From an uncultured Sulfitobacter sp. (GTDB lineage: Bacteria; Pseudomonadota; Alphaproteobacteria; Rhodobacterales; Rhodobacteraceae), in the NCBI GenBank assembly GCA_937928635.1, contig CALFWM010000039.1, positions 1 through 64,000 on the forward strand: a stretch of 64,000 nucleotides of DNA. The letters are read 5' to 3'. The notes under the pieces are model-generated. The model was not told the origin of the DNA and did not search any database. It worked only from the letters and a program-made list of their open reading frames with translations. How positions within the stretch are numbered: the first letter of the stretch is position 1; each line of letters opens with the position of its first letter. Positions 58,647 to 64,000 of the stretch are shown piece by piece. The translations under genes were made by a program, and so were the position numbers.

Positions 58647-59666
58647 TCAGCCCATCGACGCAAGAATCTGATCCTCATATGCGAATAGTGCCGTTGATCC
58701 GCCTGTATGCAAGAATAAAACGCGCTCATCCGGCTTGAAAAAGCCGCCGCGCACCATGCCGATCAACCCTGCCATGCCTTTGCCGGAATAGACCGGGTCC
58801 AGCAGGATACCTTCTTGGCGCGCGGTCAGGCGGATCGCCTCAAGGGTGGTGTCAGCCGGTATGCCATAGCCCTCCCCGACATAGCCGTCATCGACAAGGA
58901 TTTTGTCTGCGCCAATGGCGGGCCCGCCCAACACGTCCAGCGTCTTTTGCGTCAGCCCGTGCACCGCAGCCACCTGACGCTCATGCGGTTGGCGCACGCT
59001 GACCCCCATCACCGGCAAATCATATCCGATGGCCTGAAACCCTGCGACCAGTCCGGCTTGCGTTCCGGTGGAGCCCGTGCCCATCACCAGCCAGTCAAAG
59101 GACATACCACCGCTGGCACATTGCTGCGCAATTTCCTGAGCGCAGCTTGCATAGCCAAGTGCGCCTGTGGCGTTTGAGCCACCGCCTGGGATGAAATAGG
59201 GGCTGTGCCCCTCGGCCCGCAGTTTGTCGCACACCGCCTCCGCTTGCGCATTCATATCAAGGCCAGCAGGGCGAAATTCAGAGGTTGCGCCAAACATCTT
59301 GTCCAAGAATACGTTGCCGGTTTCCTCATAACTTGCATCACGGCCCGGCACCCGGCGTTCCAGCACGACGTGGCATTTCAACCCGACATGACAGGCCGCC
59401 GCCGCCGTCTGGCGCACGTGGTTGGATTGCACAGCCCCTTGGGTGACCAGCATGTCGGCCTTGGCTTTCAGGGCCTCCCCCACAAGGAATTCCAGCTTGC
59501 GTGTCTTGTTTCCACCGGTTGCCAACCCTGTGCAATCATCCCGCTTGATAAACAGGCTAGGACCGCCAAGATGCCCTGACAGCCGCTTCATGGGTTCAAT
59601 CGGGGTGGGTTGATGGCACAAAGCCACCCGCGGGAATTGCGCAAAATCAATGGTGGCCTGTGTCAT
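58647..59666 (-). CDS. D-cysteine desulfhydrase/L-cysteate sulfo-lyase-like PLP enzyme
   Basis: This 339-aa fold-type II PLP enzyme of the DcyD/ACC-deaminase group has catalytic Lys in GGNKTRKLEF (K54), QSNHVRQTAAAA for PLP, the phosphate-binding GGGSNATGALGY and the C-terminal FLHTGGSTALFAYE. The family eliminates the beta group of cysteine or related amino acids; roseobacter CuyA cleaves L-cysteate to pyruvate, sulfite and ammonia. The sequence does not distinguish D-cysteine, L-cysteate or a related beta-substituted alanine. It is transcribed with the betaine-type ABC genes and divergent from a LysR gene. Confidence 0.75.
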   Translation of the reverse strand: MTQATIDFAQFPRVALCHQPTPIEPMKRLSGHLGGPSLFIKRDDCTGLATGGNKTRKLEFLVGEALKAKADMLVTQGAVQSNHVRQTAAAACHVGLKCHVVLERRVPGRDASYEETGNVFLDKMFGATSEFRPAGLDMNAQAEAVCDKLRAEGHSPYFIPGGGSNATGALGYASCAQEIAQQCASGGMSFDWLVMGTGSTGTQAGLVAGFQAIGYDLPVMGVSVRQPHERQVAAVHGLTQKTLDVLGGPAIGADKILVDDGYVGEGYGIPADTTLEAIRLTARQEGILLDPVYSGKGMAGLIGMVRGGFFKPDERVLFLHTGGSTALFAYEDQILASMG

Positions 59667-59743
59667 CAGACATCCTCAGCAGTTTTTTACATCTCCAAAG
59701 GGTCGCGCGGAACTGGTGGTAGGTCCAGCACTATGTTAGAATA

Positions 59744-59768
59744 GCATTATGCAGATTTCGCATAATGC
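59744..59768. promoter_or_regulatory. LysR-type operator in the lyase/LysR intergenic region
   Basis: GCATTATGC-AGATTTC-GCATAATGC is a perfect 9+9 inverted repeat 15 bases before the LysR start at 59784 and 77 bases upstream of the lyase start, a usual layout for a LysR regulator controlling a divergent operon and itself. Confidence 0.65.
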
Positions 59769-59783
59769 AAGGCGGCACCGCCA

Positions 59784-60713
59784 ATGGACATCAACTGGTT
59801 TCGCGATCTTTCGCATCTCGCCAGGACAGGGAATTTTTCGCAGGCGGCTGGTCTGAGCAATCTCAGCCAGCCTGCCCTCAGCCGGCGGATCAAGGCGCTG
59901 GAGGGATGGGTCGGCGTGCCGCTGGTGGATCGTTCGCGCCAGCCCGTACGCCTGACCCCTGCGGGCGCGCAAATGATGGAGGCCGGTCAGCAGGCCATGG
60001 CCCGCATCGAAAATGAGCGCAGCCAAATACTGGAGGCCCAATCCCTGCCAGATAAATATGTTGTCACCTTTGGCGCACAGCATTCCATTGGCTGGCGGTT
60101 TTACCCCGCATGGCTGCAATCGTTCGAAACCGCCTATGGGCCGATCCTGTCGCGCCTGCGCGCCGATGACCTGCCCAATTGCCAGCGTGATCTGGCCGAG
60201 GGCAATGTGGATTTTGTGATCGCCTATGCCTCTGCGCATGCTGATCCGCCGCCGCAAGGCCGCACGAGTGACACCGCGCTTGTCATTGGCCATGACCGGT
60301 TGATCCCGGTGTGCAAACCCCGCAGCGATGGACAGCCCCTGTTTGAATTTGCTGATACCGATGTCAAAATCCCTTTCCTCAAGTTCGGAGAGGGCGCACC
60401 GATCAGTCAGCATCTGGACCACCTGATGCAGGCCAATACGCTGGCCCCGCGCCTGCAAACGGTCTACGAAAACGCCATGGCCGGGGCGTTGCGCATTCGC
60501 GCCCGGGACGGGGCGGGGGTGGCTTGGCTGCCCCAAAGCCTCGTGGCACCGGATTTGGACAGTGGCCTGTTGGTGCGGACCAGCCAGCCCGATTGGGACG
60601 TCACGCTGGAGGTGCGGCTTTACCGGAACACCCGGCATTCCAACCGCCTGACCCGCGCCATCTGGGCCTTTCTGGCCGCGCGGGGGGCCAAGCCGCTTGT
60701 GACCGTCCCCTGA
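59784..60713 (+). CDS. LysR-family regulator of the lyase/ABC operon
   Basis: This 309-aa protein starts MDINWFRDLSHLARTGNFSQAAGLSNLSQPALSRRIKALEG, a canonical LysR winged-helix head, followed by the effector domain. It is divergent from the PLP lyase/betaine-type transporter operon, and a perfect operator-like palindrome lies between them. It probably senses the transported or cleaved compound. Its stop is 59 bases before the next gene, which may be independent. Confidence 0.87.
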   Translation: MDINWFRDLSHLARTGNFSQAAGLSNLSQPALSRRIKALEGWVGVPLVDRSRQPVRLTPAGAQMMEAGQQAMARIENERSQILEAQSLPDKYVVTFGAQHSIGWRFYPAWLQSFETAYGPILSRLRADDLPNCQRDLAEGNVDFVIAYASAHADPPPQGRTSDTALVIGHDRLIPVCKPRSDGQPLFEFADTDVKIPFLKFGEGAPISQHLDHLMQANTLAPRLQTVYENAMAGALRIRARDGAGVAWLPQSLVAPDLDSGLLVRTSQPDWDVTLEVRLYRNTRHSNRLTRAIWAFLAARGAKPLVTVP

Positions 60714-60772
60714 CAATTGATCTGAACCGCCAAGCAGCGTACCCCTGTCACAGACCAAAGAATGAGGCCCGG

Positions 60773-61642
60773 ATGCGAAATGTGACACTTGCCGCCAGCC
60801 AGATGCGCTGTAGCGGTGACGCGGATGAAAACATCGACACAGCCGAGGGGTTGGTGCGCGCCGCCGCGCAGGACGGTGCCAATGTGATCTTGCTGCAAGA
60901 GCTGTTTGAAACACCCTATTTCTGCATTGATCAACTGCCCGAACACTTCGGCCTGGCCCGCAGCGTGCAAAACAGCCGCGTGGTGCAGCATTTTAGCGTA
61001 CTGGCCAAAAAGCTGGGTGTGGTGCTGCCAATATCGTTTTTTGAGCGTGCGGGCCCCGCCTTTTTCAACTCCGTCGTGATTGCGGATGCGGATGGCCAGT
61101 TGGTCAGCCACTACCGCAAGACCCATATTCCCCAGAACCCGGGGTATGAAGAAAAATACTATTTCAGCCCCGGCGATCTGGGGTTTCAGGTGGCGGATAC
61201 GACCTTTGGTAAACTCGGTTGCGCGATCTGCTGGGATCAGTGGTTTCCCGAAACCGCGCGGTGTTTGGTGCTGCAAGGGGCCGAAGTATTGCTTTACCCC
61301 ACCGCCATCGGTTCTGAACCGGCGGACCCCACCTATGACAGCGCGCCACATTGGCAGCGCACCATGCAGGGGCATGCCGCCGCCAACATCGTGCCTGTAG
61401 TGGCCTCAAACCGTGTGGGCACAGAACAGGGGGCAGAGAGCGAGATCACGTTTTACGGCACCTCCTTCATCACCGATTGGACCGGCAACGTGATGGCGCA
61501 GGCCGATCGGGCCGCGCAGACCCATCTGACGGCCACAGTTGATCTGGAAGCAGCGGCAGAATTGCGCGCCACATGGGGCGTGTTTCGCGACCGGCGGCCA
61601 GACCGCTACGGGGTCATGGCATCCATTGATGGGCGTCCCTGA
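60773..61642 (+). CDS. N-carbamoylputrescine amidase-like carbon-nitrogen hydrolase
   Basis: This 289-aa protein starts at the ATG at 60773 after GAGGCCCGG. The nitrilase triad is present: Glu in LLQELF (E43), Lys in YRKTHIP (K116) and Cys in AICWDQWFPE (C153). CWDQWFPE and the ASNRVGTEQGAESEITFYGTSFI block are typical of AguB-type N-carbamoylputrescine amidase, the last step of arginine/agmatine to putrescine. A related amide substrate is possible. It ends 2 bases from the convergent TRAP permease gene. Confidence 0.82.
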   Translation: MRNVTLAASQMRCSGDADENIDTAEGLVRAAAQDGANVILLQELFETPYFCIDQLPEHFGLARSVQNSRVVQHFSVLAKKLGVVLPISFFERAGPAFFNSVVIADADGQLVSHYRKTHIPQNPGYEEKYYFSPGDLGFQVADTTFGKLGCAICWDQWFPETARCLVLQGAEVLLYPTAIGSEPADPTYDSAPHWQRTMQGHAAANIVPVVASNRVGTEQGAESEITFYGTSFITDWTGNVMAQADRAAQTHLTATVDLEAAAELRATWGVFRDRRPDRYGVMASIDGRP

Positions 61643-61644
61643 TT

Positions 61645-62928
61645 TTATTGGAGCGCATTGGGCAGAAACAACGCAATGCTCGGAAACGCGATCAGCAAAA
61701 ACGCCATCACCAGCATGGTCAGACAATAGGGCAAGGCACCCAGCATGACCTCGTTCAGGCTGCCGGATTTGCGCGCGCCCTGCACCACATAAAGGTTCAG
61801 TCCCACCGGCGGCGTGATCAGGGCCATTTCAATCAGCACAATCATCAGGATACCAAACCAGATCACGTCAAACCCCTGCGCCACCACCAGCGGCACAATG
61901 ATCGGGATCGTGACCACCATCAGTGACAGGGTTTCGATAAAAAACCCCAGCACGATGTAGAGCACCACCACGACCAGAATGGTTTTCAGCGGGGTCAGCC
62001 CCAGCCCCGTCATGAATGCCGTCAACTCGCGCCCCAGCCCGGCAGAGGCCAGCGTGAAGTTCAGGAAAGAGGCCCCAATCACGATCAGCATGATCATTGA
62101 GGTGATCTTGACCGTGCCCATCAGGCTTTGGCTCAGCATGCTCCATGACACACCGCCAAAGGCCAGCGCGATCACCAGTGCACCGGCCACACCCACGGCG
62201 GCGGCCTCCGTCGGGGTGGCCCAGCCGCGATAGATTGACCCCACGATCAGGCCAAACAGGATCAGGATCGGGATCAGATCAATCAACGCCCGCAACATCT
62301 GAGGGAAGGGAAAAGTGCGCCGCGTGCCGCCCAGATCAGGACGGATCACACAGATCAGGGCCGTCACCGCCATAAACCCAAGCGCCAGCGTAATGCCTGG
62401 GATCAACCCGGCCAGAAACAGCTGCGGGATAGAGGATTGCGTGAGGAACCCATAGACAATCAGGTTGATCGACGGCGGGATCATAATGCCCAGCGTGCCC
62501 CCTGCCGCAATCGCGCCAGAGAACAGTTTGGGGTCATAGCCCAGCTTTTCCGCCTGCGGCATGGCAACCGTCGCCACGGTTGCAGCCGTCGCCACGGACG
62601 ACCCGGAGGTGGCGGAAAACATCGTGGCTGTGGCCACATTGGCATGCACCAACCCGCCGGGCAGCCAGGAAACCCAACGGTCCAGTGCGGCATAGGTGCG
62701 GGTGGCCACGCCGCTGCGCACCAGTATTTCCCCCAGCAGCACAAAAAACGGAATCGCGATCAGCGTCGCTGAATTGGACGAAGACCAGACCATGTTCCCC
62801 AACCCCCGCGTCAGTGGAAAGCCGGAGAAAAACACATCAATGCCAAAGCCCAGCAGAAACAGCACAATCCCCACCGGGATGGACAGCGCCAGCAGGCCCA
62901 GCAGACCAACGGAGACATAGGCGATCAT
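61645..62928 (-). CDS. dctM: TRAP transporter large permease (DctM)
   Basis: This 427-aa protein has about twelve helices and DctM signature segments (IAIPFFVLLGEILVRSG, TATMFSATSGSSVATAATVA, MIPPSINLIVYG, FGILMIVLIEMALITPPVGLNLYVVQG). It is the main ion-coupled permease of a TRAP system. Its start overlaps the stop of the small permease gene by 4 bases. The substrate is probably an organic acid but is not identified. Confidence 0.9.
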   Translation of the reverse strand: MIAYVSVGLLGLLALSIPVGIVLFLLGFGIDVFFSGFPLTRGLGNMVWSSSNSATLIAIPFFVLLGEILVRSGVATRTYAALDRWVSWLPGGLVHANVATATMFSATSGSSVATAATVATVAMPQAEKLGYDPKLFSGAIAAGGTLGIMIPPSINLIVYGFLTQSSIPQLFLAGLIPGITLALGFMAVTALICVIRPDLGGTRRTFPFPQMLRALIDLIPILILFGLIVGSIYRGWATPTEAAAVGVAGALVIALAFGGVSWSMLSQSLMGTVKITSMIMLIVIGASFLNFTLASAGLGRELTAFMTGLGLTPLKTILVVVVLYIVLGFFIETLSLMVVTIPIIVPLVVAQGFDVIWFGILMIVLIEMALITPPVGLNLYVVQGARKSGSLNEVMLGALPYCLTMLVMAFLLIAFPSIALFLPNALQ

Positions 62929-63482
62929 TGCAGGGTCTCCGCTTCGGCAAAGGCACCGGCAAAACTCTCTGTCTCAGAATAACGGCGTTTCAGAAGCAGG
63001 CTCAGGGCAGCCAGGGTCACCAGACAGGACATAAAGGCAAACCAGACCCACCCGGCAAACCAGGGCAATTGCACCAGTGCCAGCGGTGTCTCCAACGGCG
63101 TGTTGGCGGTGGACCCGTTTTTGAGCGAGTGGGCCACCACCGGCCAGGCCTTGATTGCGATCATCACAATCACCCCCGACATCACAATCATCGAAAACAC
63201 ATCAAACAGCGCGCGGCCAAAACTGCCCGCACGGCTGCGCAACAGGTCAATACGGACATGGCCCAGCTCCAGCAGGGTAAAGGCCATGCCCCAGGAGGTT
63301 GCGAGCGCCATGGCATATCCCGCGATCTCTTCGGTGCCGCCCAGGGACGTGCCGATCTGGCGCATGATGATGTCTGTCAGCACAAAGGCCGCACAGCACA
63401 GCAGGCCTGCACCCACCACCAAAGCAATCGCTCTGTTGATCCGGCGCAGGGTCGCAATCATCCTGAGTTCCATCTCGGCCAC
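62925..63482 (-). CDS. dctQ: TRAP transporter small permease (DctQ)
   Basis: This 185-aa protein has four helices of DctQ type (VVGAGLLCCAAFVLTDIIMRQIGTSLGG near the start, TSWGMAFTLLELGHVRIDLL in the middle). A start at an inner ATG at 63470 (MELRMIATL) is also possible. It acts with DctM and the binding protein encoded upstream on the same strand, separated by 12 bases. Confidence 0.85.
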   Translation of the reverse strand: MAEMELRMIATLRRINRAIALVVGAGLLCCAAFVLTDIIMRQIGTSLGGTEEIAGYAMALATSWGMAFTLLELGHVRIDLLRSRAGSFGRALFDVFSMIVMSGVIVMIAIKAWPVVAHSLKNGSTANTPLETPLALVQLPWFAGWVWFAFMSCLVTLAALSLLLKRRYSETESFAGAFAEAETLQ

Positions 63483-63494
63483 GCCCTCCCGCGC

Positions 63495-64000
63495 TTAGTT
63501 GATGGTGACGCCAACAACCTTGCCCACGCTGTCATTCCAGCGTTGTGCCCAGTCACCGCCTGCGCGTTCTGCCCATTCCGGCAGCACTTCACCGGTCAGG
63601 ATGTTGCGCGCGCGGTCAAAATCCGCATCTGACACCTCCACCAATGTCATGGTGCGCGCCTCACCTGCGGGGCAGTCGCCATTGCCGGTCAGGCAGGCGA
63701 TGTCATTGACCAAAGCATCCTGCGCGCTGGCCCATGCGGGGTCTTCAAAACCCGCCTTGATCTGCGCGCTGATCGTGCCCTGCATGTCGGTGCCCAGACT
63801 GTTCCATTTGTCCATGTTCATGGCGGTGACCACACTGTCCCAGCCGCCCAGGGGGATTGGCAGCAAATGGGTGGACACCTCCCACCAACCGGCTGAATAC
63901 CCTGAACCCGCCCCCGTCACGGCGCAATCAACCACACCATTTTGCAGTGCACCGGGCACTTCGGAAAAGGACACGTTCACACCTTCGGCCCCCAAGGCAT
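63495..64000 (-). CDS. dctP: TRAP transporter substrate-binding protein (DctP), start outside window
   Basis: About 168 C-terminal residues are visible; the frame stays open to the window end, so the N-terminus and signal peptide lie outside. The sequence has the DctP pattern (VVDCAVTGAGSGYSAGWWEVSTHLLPIPLGGWDSVVTAMN, then a C-terminal helical end EVLPEWAERAGGDWAQRWNDSVGKV). It is the first gene of the TRAP operon as seen here and would bind the transported organic acid in the periplasm. Confidence 0.82.
   Translation of the reverse strand, partial: ALGAEGVNVSFSEVPGALQNGVVDCAVTGAGSGYSAGWWEVSTHLLPIPLGGWDSVVTAMNMDKWNSLGTDMQGTISAQIKAGFEDPAWASAQDALVNDIACLTGNGDCPAGEARTMTLVEVSDADFDRARNILTGEVLPEWAERAGGDWAQRWNDSVGKVVGVTIN

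Noticed and set aside
1..64000. Search by eye for tRNA, rRNA, CRISPR, prophage, insertion sequences or a replication origin
   Set aside because: No tRNA-like cloverleaf, direct-repeat array, transposase, integrase or replication gene was recognised. Small RNAs cannot be excluded without computation.

Overview
The window looks like a chromosomal segment of a marine alphaproteobacterium of the Rhodobacterales (Roseobacter group). Reasons: GC-rich coding sequence with many tightly packed ATGA/GTGA gene overlaps, TRAP and ABC uptake systems, an FMO-type monooxygenase, a D-cysteine desulfhydrase/L-cysteate sulfo-lyase-like enzyme, a BtpA-family remnant, and short palindromic repeats between genes. 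No rRNA, tRNA, CRISPR array, prophage or insertion sequence was recognised.

Layout. 0-1.9 kb: 3' part of a DUF4132-like gene. 2.0-4.4 kb: a tightly coupled minus-strand membrane redox operon whose core is a ferric-reductase-like membrane protein fused to a Rieske domain. 4.4-6.8 kb: an SDR and a nitroreductase around 0.77 kb without a convincing gene. 6.9-13.6 kb: an atypical succinate dehydrogenase/fumarate reductase (Fe-S subunit, two anchors, flavoprotein) followed by a two-subunit class I fumarase/tartrate dehydratase, facing a TauE/SafE permease plus LysR pair. 13.9-15.7 kb: an FMO. 15.75-21.6 kb: a decayed sugar (probably L-fucose-type) catabolic locus in which kinase, ABC, BtpA-like, lactonase and isomerase genes survive as truncated, frameshifted or fused remnants, while an aldo/keto reductase, a FucU/RbsD protein and a glutaredoxin still look intact. 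21.7-26.9 kb: a PPOX flavoprotein and a ferric-type ABC importer. 26.9-29.6 kb: cytochrome c, a cupin protein and tryptophan 2,3-dioxygenase. 30.8-43.9 kb: an alginate-type exopolysaccharide operon. 44-49.5 kb: a short-form ValRS, an M81 peptidase and an amidase. 49.7-54.8 kb: a dipeptide-type ABC importer. 54.9-60.7 kb: a betaine-type ABC importer co-directional with a PLP lyase and divergent from a LysR gene. 60.8-64 kb: an N-carbamoylputrescine amidase-like hydrolase and a TRAP transporter cut by the window end.

The most unusual region is the polysaccharide operon. It has the polymerising core (AlgD, Alg8, Alg44, AlgA) and periplasmic proteins resembling AlgG, AlgX, AlgK and AlgL, but no algI/algJ/algF acetylation genes and no algE porin. 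Its AlgX-, AlgG-, AlgL- and PilZ-type proteins lack the signature catalytic or ligand residues I looked for. Its algD leader can fold so that the ribosome-binding site is sequestered. The second point of interest is the SDH-like flavoprotein, which lacks both the covalent-FAD histidine and the substrate-binding threonine of the family while being linked to a fumarase-type hydro-lyase; this suggests a dicarboxylate substrate other than succinate or fumarate.

All functional assignments come from reading motifs and gene order. No alignment, structure prediction or database search was run.
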